Assembly: GCF_001457775.1 (NCBI RefSeq)
Contig: NZ_CYSG01000010.1
Span: 101,401-165,400, forward strand
Length of the DNA: 64,000 nucleotides
Reading direction: 5' to 3'
Source of the DNA: Phaeobacter sp. CECT 5382
GTDB taxonomy: Bacteria > Pseudomonadota > Alphaproteobacteria > Rhodobacterales > Rhodobacteraceae
Part shown: piece by piece, positions 37,494-45,831 of the stretch
Numbering within the stretch: position 1 is the first letter of the stretch
Layout of the letters: each line of letters opens with the position of its first letter
Translations under genes and position numbers: made by a program
Notes under the pieces: generated by a model
What the model saw: only the letters and a program-made list of their open reading frames with translations
Database searches by the model: none
What the model was told of the DNA's origin: nothing

Positions 37494-38153
37494 ATGGCAA
37501 TGGGGCGTCGCATTTTTGACAATGTGAATTGTGCGTATTTGGACCAGACTTGGCAAGTCCAAGACATGAGGCCCGATATGATTGGAGTTGTCCTTTGGTG
37601 TGATCTGACTGCTGGCAAAGCAGTCATCTGGTGCGACGATCAAGGTGATTTGGCGTTTTTCAATCAACCAGATTGCTCTCAGCAATGTACCGAGGACAGG
37701 CTTGAGATTTCTGTAGGGGATTGGGTCACTTTCGACCTGGAACTGCAGGATAGTTTTCGTATGGCAAAAGAGGTTCAGCTGCTCCGGGAGCCGGGAAGCC
37801 CGCACCTGGTGCAAGACCTGGTTTCCGAAAGCGCAATTGCTCCTCTGGGTCAGCCCGGCCACGCGGACAAATGGGATGCGAGCAAGCCGGGTCTCGGTGC
37901 CGACGGTCCATTCGGAGGGGGCGACAGCTCTGTTTCGGATCAAACGGCGCACCCGCAGGCGGTTATTGTCTCCCCGGTATCGATTGCTGCCCACAAGCAC
38001 ACTGGCCCCGGCGATTTTGAGGGTGATGATGAGGCGGGCCAACTCGAGCTGGATCAGTTAGAGGCTGACCGGGCGGGCCGGTGTATCGCAAGAGAAGCTG
38101 GAAATGTCGTCACCTTCCCGCTGGACCTTGCCAAAAGACGCCGTCGGGCCTAG
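37494..38153 (+). CDS. Cold-shock-like domain protein with long acidic tail
   Basis: About 219 residues; the start is uncertain (ATG 37494, 37500 or 37566, none with a good ribosome site). The centre reads MIGVVLWCDLTAGKAVIWC, DDQGDLAFFN, then ISVGDWVTFDLELQDSFRMA, matching the order of cold-shock domain strands, but the RNA-binding KGFGFI and DVFVH are replaced by AGKAVIW and DLAFF. A disordered acidic tail follows (Asp/Glu/Gln/His-rich) and ends in a basic KRRRRA. This may be an OB-fold protein with changed ligand. The regulator divergent from it may control it. Confidence 0.6.
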   Translation: MAMGRRIFDNVNCAYLDQTWQVQDMRPDMIGVVLWCDLTAGKAVIWCDDQGDLAFFNQPDCSQQCTEDRLEISVGDWVTFDLELQDSFRMAKEVQLLREPGSPHLVQDLVSESAIAPLGQPGHADKWDASKPGLGADGPFGGGDSSVSDQTAHPQAVIVSPVSIAAHKHTGPGDFEGDDEAGQLELDQLEADRAGRCIAREAGNVVTFPLDLAKRRRRA

Positions 38154-38362
38154 GTCCAGATCCGGCCCCCAGAACGGGCCGCCCTCCCTCTGCGCGTGAA
38201 TGTTTGCCCCCCTTCATTATGGCTTTCAGGGGTTTTTATGGCTGTGTTTGTTTATGCTGTGAGCTGGAAGACTAAAACGGGCAGGTGGAAAAACAGGCAG
38301 GCAGAATGAGGCCTGTGCGTGGCACGGGTGCCAGAGAATTTGGATAACGCTCCAAAGATGAC

Positions 38363-38391
38363 AAAAGGCCAGTCAAGCGACTGGCCTTTTT
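38363..38391 (-). terminator. Terminator of ilvI-ilvN
   Basis: Perfect 12-bp stem (38363-38374 with 38379-38390), loop AAGC, A/T tracts on both sides, 47 bases downstream of the ilvN stop. It can act in both directions. Confidence 0.92.
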
Positions 38392-38437
38392 GCAGATCTG
38401 TTTCGGAAGGACGTTCTCTTCGCCCCAGAATCTACCG

Positions 38438-38998
38438 TCAGACGCCACGCAGCAAGGCTGCGACACCGGTGCGGGCGACTTCGGCCAGGCCCAGCGGACG
38501 CATCAGATCGGCAAAGGCGTCGATCTTTTCGGGGGCTCCGGTGATTTCAAAAATAAAGCTGTTCAGCGTGCTGTCGACAACATTGGCGCGAAAGATATCG
38601 GCCAGACGCAGGGCTTCAACCCGCTTGTCACCTTCGCCAACCACCTTGAAGATTGCCAGTTCGCGTTCGACCGAGGCGCCTTCAACCGTGAGGTCATGCA
38701 CTTCGTGCACCGAAACGATGCGCCCCAGCTGGGCCTTGATCTGTTCGATCACCTGCGGGGTGCCGGTGGTGACAACAGTGATGCGCGACAGATGGCCAGT
38801 GTGGTCTACTTCGGCGACGGTCAGGCTTTCGATGTTGTAGCCACGGCCTGAGAACAGCCCGATGACACGGGCTAGAACGCCGGGCTCGTTTTCGACCAGA
38901 ACGGCGAGTGTGTGTTTTTCTTGAACATCCGAAAACGTCGGACGTAGGTTATAGGCAGAATGGCGGGTGGAGCCTTTTTTGATATGTAGGGCAGACAT
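38438..38998 (-). CDS. ilvN: Acetolactate synthase small (regulatory) subunit
   Basis: A 186-residue regulatory subunit with an N-terminal ACT domain (TLAVLVENEPGVLARVIGLF then SGRGYNIESLTVA) and the C-terminal ALS_ss_C domain. In this family valine binds the ACT dimer and feeds back on the catalytic subunit. About 27 extra residues precede the ACT domain. It lies 79 bp downstream of the large-subunit gene in the same operon, under the attenuator at 40.9 kb. Confidence 0.95.
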   Translation of the reverse strand: MSALHIKKGSTRHSAYNLRPTFSDVQEKHTLAVLVENEPGVLARVIGLFSGRGYNIESLTVAEVDHTGHLSRITVVTTGTPQVIEQIKAQLGRIVSVHEVHDLTVEGASVERELAIFKVVGEGDKRVEALRLADIFRANVVDSTLNSFIFEITGAPEKIDAFADLMRPLGLAEVARTGVAALLRGV

Positions 38999-39077
38999 TT
39001 ATGTCCCTTTCCTGAATTCGGGCCAAATTTCGGGGCAGGGCGCAATCGCCCTGCGGTATGTGTGTCCAGAGGCGGTC

Positions 39078-40829
39078 TTAGACCAGAACCGCGCCGCCAG
39101 CCTGGATGACGCCCTGAGTGTCGGCCTCGCCCATCAGCATCTCGTTGTGGGCCTTGCCTGATGGGATCATCGGGAAGCAGTTTTCATGCTTTTCTACCAG
39201 GCAGTCAAAGATGACGGGGCCATCGTAGTTGATCATTTCCATGATCGCATCGTCCAGATCGGCAGGATCCGAACACAGGATGCCCTTAGCGCCAAAGGCC
39301 TCGGCGAGTTTAACAAAATCGGGCAGCGCTTCGGACCAGGACTGGCTGTAGCGTTCACCATGCAATAGTTCCTGCCATTGGCGCACCATGCCAAGGCGTT
39401 CGTTGTTCAGGATGAACTGTTTCACCGGCAGACGGTACTGCGCGGCAGTGCCCATTTCCTGCATGTTCATCAGCCAGGAGGCTTCACCGGCGACGTTGAC
39501 TACCAGCGCGTCGGGATGCGCCATCTGAACCCCGATTGAGGCCGGGAAACCATAGCCCATGGTGCCCAGCCCGCCGGAGGTCATCCAGCGATTGGGGTCT
39601 TCAAAGTTGAGGTACTGTGCCGCCCACATCTGGTGCTGGCCGACCTCGGTGGTGATGTAGCGGTCGTGGTCCTTGGTCAGGGCCTCAAGCCGTTGCAACG
39701 CGTATTGCGGCTTGATGGTTTTTTCTGATCCGGTATAGGCGAGGCAGTTCACGCGGCGCCATGCGCTGACTTGCTCCTGCCATTTGGCAATGGCTTCGCG
39801 GTTCACTTTGCGGCCGCGGGCCTTCCAGACCTTGAGAATATCCTCAAGCACATGCGCGACATCACCAACGATGGGAATATCAGCCTTGATCACCTTGTTG
39901 ATCGAAGACGGATCAATGTCGATGTGGGCCTTTTTCGAGTTCGGGCTGAAGGCATCGATGCGGCCAGTGATCCTGTCATCAAAGCGCGCCCCGATATTGA
40001 TCATCAGATCGCAGTCGTGCATCGCAAGATTGGCCTCGTAGAGGCCATGCATCCCCAGCATCCCCAGCCAGTTTTCACCCGAGGCTGGATAGGCGCCCAG
40101 CCCCATCAGGGTCGAGGTGATCGGAATGCCGGTGGCGTCGACCAGTTCACGCAGCAGTTGGCTGGCCGCAGGGCCTGAGTTGATCACGCCGCCGCCGGTA
40201 TAGAACACTGGGCGTTCGGCCGCCTCGATGGCGGCGACCAGCTCGGTGATTTCTTCCATGTCGCCCTTAACGATGGGCTGGTAATGCGAGGCATTCGGTT
40301 TGGCAGGCTCATAGGTGCCGGTGGCAAACTGCACGTCCTTTGGGATGTCGATCAGCACCGGGCCGGGGCGGCCCGAGGTCGCGACATGAAACCCTTCGTG
40401 CAGGATGGCAGAGAGCTGGTTGGTGTCCTTCACCAGCCAGTTATGTTTGGTGCAGGGGCGTGTGATGCCGACGGTATCGGCTTCCTGAAAGGCGTCAGAG
40501 CCGATCATGAAGGTCGGGACCTGACCGGTCAAAACCACCAGTGGAATGGAATCCAGCAGCGCATCCGTCAGGCCGGTCACCGCATTGGTGGCACCGGGCC
40601 CGGAGGTCACCAGAACAACGCCGGGTTTGCCGGTGGAGCGGGCATAACCCTCGGCGGCATGCACTGCGCCCTGTTCGTGACGCACCAGAATGTGGCGAAT
40701 GTCATTTTGCAGGAAAATTTCGTCATAAATTGGTAGCACGGCGCCGCCAGGATATCCGAATACGGTGTCAACGCCCTGATCTTTCAGGGCCTGAATTACC
40801 ATTTTTGCGCCGGTCATTTCACGTGTCAT
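39078..40829 (-). CDS. ilvI: Acetolactate synthase large subunit
   Basis: A 583-residue ThDP enzyme that makes acetolactate and acetohydroxybutyrate for valine, leucine and isoleucine. The catalytic Glu is in VRHEQGAVHAAEGYAR. The ThDP/Mg segment is GEASWLMNMQE with NNERLGMVRQW, the GEAS form seen in many alphaproteobacterial enzymes instead of GDGS. ATG 40829 follows GGAG by nine bases; upstream codons lack family content. Expression should be set by the leader peptide and terminator upstream. The symbol ilvB is an equally usual name. Confidence 0.96.
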   Translation of the reverse strand: MTREMTGAKMVIQALKDQGVDTVFGYPGGAVLPIYDEIFLQNDIRHILVRHEQGAVHAAEGYARSTGKPGVVLVTSGPGATNAVTGLTDALLDSIPLVVLTGQVPTFMIGSDAFQEADTVGITRPCTKHNWLVKDTNQLSAILHEGFHVATSGRPGPVLIDIPKDVQFATGTYEPAKPNASHYQPIVKGDMEEITELVAAIEAAERPVFYTGGGVINSGPAASQLLRELVDATGIPITSTLMGLGAYPASGENWLGMLGMHGLYEANLAMHDCDLMINIGARFDDRITGRIDAFSPNSKKAHIDIDPSSINKVIKADIPIVGDVAHVLEDILKVWKARGRKVNREAIAKWQEQVSAWRRVNCLAYTGSEKTIKPQYALQRLEALTKDHDRYITTEVGQHQMWAAQYLNFEDPNRWMTSGGLGTMGYGFPASIGVQMAHPDALVVNVAGEASWLMNMQEMGTAAQYRLPVKQFILNNERLGMVRQWQELLHGERYSQSWSEALPDFVKLAEAFGAKGILCSDPADLDDAIMEMINYDGPVIFDCLVEKHENCFPMIPSGKAHNEMLMGEADTQGVIQAGGAVLV

Positions 40830-40867
40830 CTGCTTTTGCTCCAATTGGCGGCATCGTCCATTACGCA

Positions 40868-40940
40868 TAAAAAAAGCCTCCGCTTGTGAAAGAGGAGGCG
40901 CATGGGTTTGATTGTGGTCTACCGTTACCGGCCCATGCGC
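40868..40940 (-). terminator. ilv attenuator: antiterminator hairpin and terminator
   Basis: Read on the minus strand: GCGCATGGG (40940-40932) can pair perfectly with CCCATGCGC (40906-40898). Just after, GCCTCC (40899-40894) pairs with GGAGGC (40881-40876), then seven Ts. The two structures share the bases at 40898-40899, so they compete or crowd each other. The leader peptide's stop codon lies within 10 bases of the first hairpin arm, as expected for ribosome-controlled attenuation. Confidence 0.82.
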
Positions 40941-40972
40941 TTGGTTCCTACAATTACGACTAGGCTGGTCAT
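40925..40972 (-). CDS. ilv leader peptide (attenuation), 15 residues
   Basis: ATG at 40972 with AAGGAG nine bases ahead encodes MTSLVVIVGTKRMGR and a TAA stop. Five consecutive codons are Leu-Val-Val-Ile-Val, the three end products of the pathway. A ribosome stalled there would leave the 40932-40940 arm free, so that the competing hairpin forms and the terminator is disfavoured; a ribosome that reaches the stop covers that arm and lets the terminator form. Caulobacter ilvBN is known to be controlled by attenuation, which supports this reading. Confidence 0.88.
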   Translation of the reverse strand: MTSLVVIVGTKRMGR

Positions 40973-41002
40973 CGCCAGGCTCTCCTTACTGCGTTGCAGC
41001 GG

Positions 41003-41031
41003 ACATTATGACTGCTGGCACGGGGCGTCAA
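41003..41031 (-). promoter_or_regulatory. Promoter of the ilv operon
   Basis: TTGACG (41031-41026), 17 bases, TAATGT (41008-41003) on the minus strand. Predicted start near 40996 gives a leader RNA with the leader peptide beginning about 24 bases in. Confidence 0.75.
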
Positions 41032-41234
41032 CAGGCAAAGACACCAAAATCGAGTGGTTTTGGGACATTTTATTGCGCGTATCGGGCCTCTTGGTGACAT
41101 TTGTGGAAAAATAGGGCGCTGATTCTGACCAAAAACACCCAAAACCGTCATCCCCGCGTCCGATTTGAAACAGAAACTGGCTGGGCTGCGAACCAATCTG
41201 TTCTTGTTACATTTGCAAATCAGGAGGTCGGAAG

Positions 41235-42143
41235 ATGGCTGAAAGCGGAGCGGCTGGTAGTAAAAAACTGCGGGGAAAGAGAACAGTGCCCCTCTCACAG
41301 CTGGGCGATTTGGTGGATTTGGGGCGCTATCCTATCGATCTGCCAGACTCGGCCGCCTATGAGCGACTGCTCGCGGATCTGCGCCGTGATTTGGCAGAGG
41401 ATGGTTGTGCGGTTTTGCCAGGGTTCGTGCATGACACAGGAATTGCACGACTGGTCGCGGAAGCGGATAGCTTGGCCTGCCGGGCGCATCATTCCAGTGC
41501 CCGAACCAATGCCTATTTTTCCAAGGATGATCCTCAGCTGAGCGCAGATCATCCCCTGCGCCAGTTTTTCGAGCGGTCCAACGCCTTTATTCCGGCGGAT
41601 CATTTTGGTGCCGACAGCCCGTTGCGCCGGATCTACGAAGCCCCCAGCTTTATGCCGTTCATCCGCGCTGCCCTGCAAGAAGCGGAAGATCGGTTTTTTC
41701 GCTATGATGACCCGCTGGCTGATGTGATCATTAATATGGTCGAAGAAGGCGATGGCTTTCCCTGGCATTTCGACACCAATAACTACACCGTCACTCTGGC
41801 GATCCAGAACCCTGAAACGGGCGGGGCCTTTGAATATGCCCCTAACCTGCGCAATGCGGAAGATGAGAATTTTTCCGGGGTTGCTCGGGTGCTCTCTGGG
41901 CAAAGGGCGCAGGTTCGGAGCATCGATCTGGAACCGGGTGATTTGCAAATCTTTCGCGGGCGGTATTCGCTGCATCGGGTGGCCCCAATGCAGGGCAGGC
42001 GACGGCGCTACGTAGGGATTTTTTCCTTTGTGGAAACCGAAGGCATGTGTGGCGGCGTAGAACGGACCCGGCAGCTATACGGGCGGGTGTTACCTATCCA
42101 TCATCAACGCGCAGGCAGGCGGACGGACGCCCTGAAAGACTGA
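41235..42143 (+). CDS. 2-oxoglutarate/Fe(II) oxygenase, HalD/BesD-like but with HxD
   Basis: A 302-residue protein with GGAGG ahead of the ATG. FPWHFDTNNYTVTLAIQNPE then GGAFEYAPNLRNAEDENF resembles the BesD/HalD amino-acid halogenase family. Iron ligands would be His178, Asp180 and His247 (SLHRVAP), with Arg258 in the RRRRY run or a neighbour holding 2-oxoglutarate. True halogenases of the group have Gly or Ala in place of the Asp, so this copy should hydroxylate rather than halogenate. The substrate is unknown; a free amino acid or small amine is the family expectation. No biosynthetic neighbours. Confidence 0.8.
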   Translation: MAESGAAGSKKLRGKRTVPLSQLGDLVDLGRYPIDLPDSAAYERLLADLRRDLAEDGCAVLPGFVHDTGIARLVAEADSLACRAHHSSARTNAYFSKDDPQLSADHPLRQFFERSNAFIPADHFGADSPLRRIYEAPSFMPFIRAALQEAEDRFFRYDDPLADVIINMVEEGDGFPWHFDTNNYTVTLAIQNPETGGAFEYAPNLRNAEDENFSGVARVLSGQRAQVRSIDLEPGDLQIFRGRYSLHRVAPMQGRRRRYVGIFSFVETEGMCGGVERTRQLYGRVLPIHHQRAGRRTDALKD

Positions 42144-42218
42144 GATCTGTTTAAAGTCAGGCCTTTCTGGATCAGAATCGTTCATAGGTGCAGATGAGCC
42201 TGCTGGTGAAAACCTTGC

Positions 42219-42863
42219 TCAGAATTCGTGGCCCGTGCCCTGAAGGACACCATGTTCCAGCGCATAGCGGGTCAGCCCCGCAGTCGACGAGATGCCGAGT
42301 TTGCGCTTGATGTTTTTGCGGTGGGTCTCAACCGTGCGCACTGAAATATCCAGAACCAGAGCTACGTCCTTGTTGGATTTGCCCTGAGCCAGTTCCAGCA
42401 AGATGGTCTGCTCGCGCCCGGTCAGGGCTTCGCGGGTCTCGCCATCTTTTGGCTTCAACGAGCCTTCCGCCCCGGTGCAGAGATAGCGCTCGCCACGCAT
42501 CACCGCATCAATGGCCTGTTTAATTTCTTCGGTGGGCACGTCCTTCAGGATATAGCCCATGGCACCATGGCTGAGCGCGGTCGAGATATATTCCGGGCTG
42601 TCGTGCATGGTCAGGATCAGGATGCGGGTCTGGGGCAGGCGCTCCAAGATCAGCTCGGTGGCGCTCAGCCCGCCCAGACGGGGCATGTTGAGGTCCATCA
42701 GGATCACATCGGGCGTCAGGTCCGCTGCACGTTCCACTGCATCGGCACCGTCATGCAGCGCCCCTAGGACCTCAATGTCATCATAGCTTTCCAGGATCGA
42801 CTGGATGCCTTCGGCGACCATAGGATGGTCATCAACGATCAGAACCCGCACCATATTGCTCAT
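42219..42863 (-). CDS. LuxR/NarL-family response regulator
   Basis: A 214-residue regulator. ATG 42863 is chosen because AGGAAAG precedes it; TTG 42884 and ATG 42875 are alternatives. Receiver domain with acidic pair DDHP and phospho-acceptor Asp57 (VILMDLNMP), Lys in YILKDV; C-terminal HTH (about 145-210: LTGREQTILLELAQGKSNK, VRTVETHRKNIKRKLG). It lies 17 bases after the sensor-kinase stop in the same operon. The divergent TRAP operon is the obvious candidate target. Confidence 0.93.
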   Translation of the reverse strand: MSNMVRVLIVDDHPMVAEGIQSILESYDDIEVLGALHDGADAVERAADLTPDVILMDLNMPRLGGLSATELILERLPQTRILILTMHDSPEYISTALSHGAMGYILKDVPTEEIKQAIDAVMRGERYLCTGAEGSLKPKDGETREALTGREQTILLELAQGKSNKDVALVLDISVRTVETHRKNIKRKLGISSTAGLTRYALEHGVLQGTGHEF

Positions 42864-42880
42864 GACTTTCCTCATTTGCC

Positions 42881-44359
42881 TCAAGCGACCGTGCTATCGA
42901 CTTTGCGACCAGTGGCCGCATCGGGGGATTGTTTCGCCCGTGGATCATCGCCAAGTGTTTCGCCCGGACCCAAAAGGTGGCTAAGGGGCAGGATGGCTTC
43001 GATCACGGTGCCGCTTTGGGTGCCACGTGATGACAGAATGCGTAAGGTGCCGTCAAGCTGTGCAATGCGTTCTTCCATATTGCGCAACCCGATTCCGGGG
43101 CCCATGCGGTCCTGATCGGGGGGCAGGCCGTGCCCATTGTCGCTGATCCGCATGGTGGCACCTTTGGCGTGGCCGCGCAGGTCCATCGTCATTTCGGTGG
43201 CGCCAGAGTGCCGTTCGATATTCATCAGTGCTTCCTGGGCTATCCGATACAGCGCGATCTTGGCCTCGGGATCTAGTCGGTTGCGGAAAACGACGGTGCT
43301 GAAGTTGGATTTGATCCCGGTCCGGGCGGCAAAGTCATCCGTCAGCGCCTTAAGCGCGGGGCCAAGACCCAGATCATCCAGCACACCGGGCCGCAGATCA
43401 CGGCTGATGCGGCGGACCTCGGTAATGGCGCTGGCGAGGTTTTCGATGCCGCGATCCAGCGGCGGCAGGGCGCGGTCCAGATCTCCCCGCTTCAGGCGAC
43501 GGCTGGCATTGTCCAAAGCGTAGCGCACCCCGACCAGGATCTGACTGATCCCATCGTGTAATTCGCGCGCCACGCGGCCGCGCTCTTCTTCCTGGGCGGC
43601 AAACACCCGCTGGGTCAGCTCTTTTAGTTTGGCATCGGCCAGACGACGTTCTCGGATATTGAGCCCCATGCCAGAGGCAAAAACCACGATCAGAGCGGCA
43701 AGGGTAATGACGCCGATATAAAGGAAAGTTCGCTGCACTCGGGCTTCGACCTCGGCGCGGGCCGCCGCGACCGAAGCTAGTACGTCATCAATGAATACGC
43801 CGGTGCCGACGGCCCACTGCCAGTCCTGCAACCCGACTACATAGGCAACCATCTGGGCCTCCTGGCCGGTCGACGGTTTTTGCCACATGAAGGTATGCCA
43901 ACCTGCGCCCTGCCGGGCGAGGCGGATGAATTCATCCACTACGGGCGTACCCTGGCTATCGGTCAGGCCGGACCAGTTGCGGGTGATGAATTCCGTTTGA
44001 CGCGGACTGACCAGATTGGTGCCATCGTAGTCGTAAACAAAAAAGAACCCATCGGTGCCATAGATCATCGAGGACAGGATCTGCGCGACTTGTTCTTTGG
44101 CCACCTGATCATCGGGGGCGGCGCGACCGTAGATAAAGGAAAACCCGTTGCGCGCCTGGGTCACATAGTTGCGCAGCTCCGCCTTTTTGGCTTCCAGCAG
44201 CTGATGTTTCAGCGCTTGGATCTCACGTTCTGCCGAGGCGCGCGACTGATGCGCCACCAGTAATGCAATTGCAGCAACTGCAACAACAAGCGGCAGTGTC
44301 GCCAGAATCGACAGCTTCTGTGCGTAGTTCGGACGAAAAAGAGTGCGGAATATGGCCAT
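42881..44359 (-). CDS. Membrane sensor histidine kinase with Cache domain (HisKA_3)
   Basis: A 492-residue kinase. ATG 44359 begins directly before the first membrane helix (about 15-37). The periplasmic single-Cache segment (about 45-198: IYGTDGFFFVYDYDGTNLV, GWQWAVGTGVFIDDV-like end) is the type that binds small carboxylates in several relatives. Second helix about 211-233; phospho-acceptor His268 in RVARELHDGISQ; ATPase with NIERHSGA, DNGHGLP and GIGLRNMEER. It pairs with the LuxR regulator downstream. A carboxylate signal would fit the TRAP genes opposite, but this is inference. Confidence 0.92.
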   Translation of the reverse strand: MAIFRTLFRPNYAQKLSILATLPLVVAVAAIALLVAHQSRASAEREIQALKHQLLEAKKAELRNYVTQARNGFSFIYGRAAPDDQVAKEQVAQILSSMIYGTDGFFFVYDYDGTNLVSPRQTEFITRNWSGLTDSQGTPVVDEFIRLARQGAGWHTFMWQKPSTGQEAQMVAYVVGLQDWQWAVGTGVFIDDVLASVAAARAEVEARVQRTFLYIGVITLAALIVVFASGMGLNIRERRLADAKLKELTQRVFAAQEEERGRVARELHDGISQILVGVRYALDNASRRLKRGDLDRALPPLDRGIENLASAITEVRRISRDLRPGVLDDLGLGPALKALTDDFAARTGIKSNFSTVVFRNRLDPEAKIALYRIAQEALMNIERHSGATEMTMDLRGHAKGATMRISDNGHGLPPDQDRMGPGIGLRNMEERIAQLDGTLRILSSRGTQSGTVIEAILPLSHLLGPGETLGDDPRAKQSPDAATGRKVDSTVA

Positions 44360-44494
44360 GTGCCGAATCGTTACGCAATCTGACAAGCGAATCAAAGGCC
44401 AGGCGGGGAATTTTCCTCCCTGAGGGCCTGAGATTCGCGCCTGACATGCGAAAATGACGTAACATCTCAAGGGATTCCGCAGTTTTTCGCAGCG

Positions 44495-44510
44495 CCTACG
44501 CAGTAGTAGG
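44495..44510. promoter_or_regulatory. Candidate response-regulator site between kinase and TRAP operon
   Basis: CCTAC-gcagta-GTAGG is a perfect inverted repeat with a TACGCAGTA core, a form like the TAC-N3-GTA sites bound by some LuxR/NarL-type regulators. It lies about 100 bases before the dctP-like gene and 136 bases before the kinase gene. Confidence 0.45.
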
Positions 44511-44608
44511 TATTCACATGCCCCGCCGCCCCGCTAGGCTGGCGCCACTCGAAAAGATCCGTCCGGCCTAAGCTGGACATAGGGACTACTTATGGGAGGA
44601 GCACTATA

Positions 44609-45691
44609 ATGGATCGTCGTTCTTTTTTGAAAACCTCTGCGCTGGGCGGGACCGCCGCAGCCGCAACCACTCTGGCCGCACCGGCCTATGCAACGGGCAA
44701 GCGTACCCTGACAATGGTTACCACCTGGGGCCGTGGTCTGGCCGGCGTTTTTGACGCCGCACAGCGCGTCGCCGACAGCATTTCGACCATGTCCGACGGT
44801 CAGCTGACCGTAGACATCAAAGCGGCCGGCGAGCTGGTTGGCGCATTTGAAGTGTTTGACGCGGTTTCTTCCGGTCAGGCCGACATGTACCACGGCGCCG
44901 ACTACTACTTTGTTGGTCAGCACCCAGGCTCCGCCTTCTTCACCGCCGTACCTTTCGGCATGACCGCAACCGAGATGTCCAACTGGTACTATCAGGATGG
45001 CGGCATGCAGCTGCACGACGAGCTGGGTCAGATCTTTGGTCTGAAATCCTTCCTCGGCGGCAACACCGGCGCCCAGGCTGGCGGCTGGTACTCGAAAGAG
45101 ATCAACAGCCCCGAAGACTTCAACGGTCTGAAATTCCGTATGCCTGGCCTCGGCGGTAAAGCTCTGGGTAAACTGGGCGCATCGGTTCAGAACATTCCTG
45201 GCTCCGAAGTGTATCAGGCGCTGTCTTCCGGTGCCATCGACGGTACCGAGTGGATTGGCCCCTGGGCGGATGAAAAAGCCGGTTTCCAGGAAATCACCAA
45301 GACATATTACACTGCCGGCTTCCACGAGCCAGGTGCAGCGCTTTCGGTTGCCACCAACCGCGACGTCTTTGACAGCCTGACACCAGGTCAACAGAAGATG
45401 ATCGAAATCGCGTCCGGCGAATGCCATCAGTGGAACCTGTCGCAGTTCCTGGCCAACAACGGTGCAGCTCTGCAGCGTCTGCAGGCCGGTGGCGTTAAGG
45501 TCATGGAATTCCCTGACTCGGTTTGGGATGCCTTCGGCGCGGCTTCGAAAGAAGTCATGGACGAAAACATGGGCGACGAGCTGTTCAAGAAGATCTACGA
45601 CAGTGCGCAGTCTTCAATGAAAGCCTCTTCGCTCTGGCAGAACCTGTCGTCCGGTGTCTACACCGCACAGCGCGACCGCGTTCTGGGTTAA
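44609..45691 (+). CDS. TRAP transporter solute-binding protein (TakP-like)
   Basis: A 360-residue DctP-family protein with Tat signal (RRSFLKTSA, cleavage near AYA-TG), exported folded. GLAGVFDAAQRVADSIS then ELVGAFEVFDAVSSGQADM, the carboxylate-binding Arg in GLKFRMPGLGG, and KTYYTAGFHEPG match the TakP branch, whose studied member binds 2-oxo acids such as pyruvate. GGAGG precedes the ATG. Its permeases follow after a terminator, so the binding protein should be made in excess. Confidence 0.9.
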   Translation: MDRRSFLKTSALGGTAAAATTLAAPAYATGKRTLTMVTTWGRGLAGVFDAAQRVADSISTMSDGQLTVDIKAAGELVGAFEVFDAVSSGQADMYHGADYYFVGQHPGSAFFTAVPFGMTATEMSNWYYQDGGMQLHDELGQIFGLKSFLGGNTGAQAGGWYSKEINSPEDFNGLKFRMPGLGGKALGKLGASVQNIPGSEVYQALSSGAIDGTEWIGPWADEKAGFQEITKTYYTAGFHEPGAALSVATNRDVFDSLTPGQQKMIEIASGECHQWNLSQFLANNGAALQRLQAGGVKVMEFPDSVWDAFGAASKEVMDENMGDELFKKIYDSAQSSMKASSLWQNLSSGVYTAQRDRVLG

Positions 45692-45712
45692 CCCAACCCG
45701 AAGCGTCTTTTT

Positions 45713-45746
45713 GGATCCCCCGCCGGGTGCGGGGGATCCGTTTTTC
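45713..45746 (+). terminator. Terminator between TRAP binding protein and permeases
   Basis: GGATCCCCCGC (45713-45723) pairs perfectly with GCGGGGGATCC (45729-45739), then GTTTTTC. Partial read-through would explain lower permease expression. Confidence 0.88.
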
Positions 45747-45831
45747 ATTTTGCCGCAGGCTTGAAGGCCCTGGTCGCCAATCTGGCGAGACCGGGTTTAG
45801 ATGCCGCCGCACGCAATAATCCGAGGGAACA

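Noticed and set aside
40902..41114. Plus-strand frame MGLIVVYRYRPM as a possible Ile/Val leader
   Set aside because: It lies on the wrong strand for the ilv operon; the minus-strand peptide has the ribosome site, promoter and hairpins in the right order.
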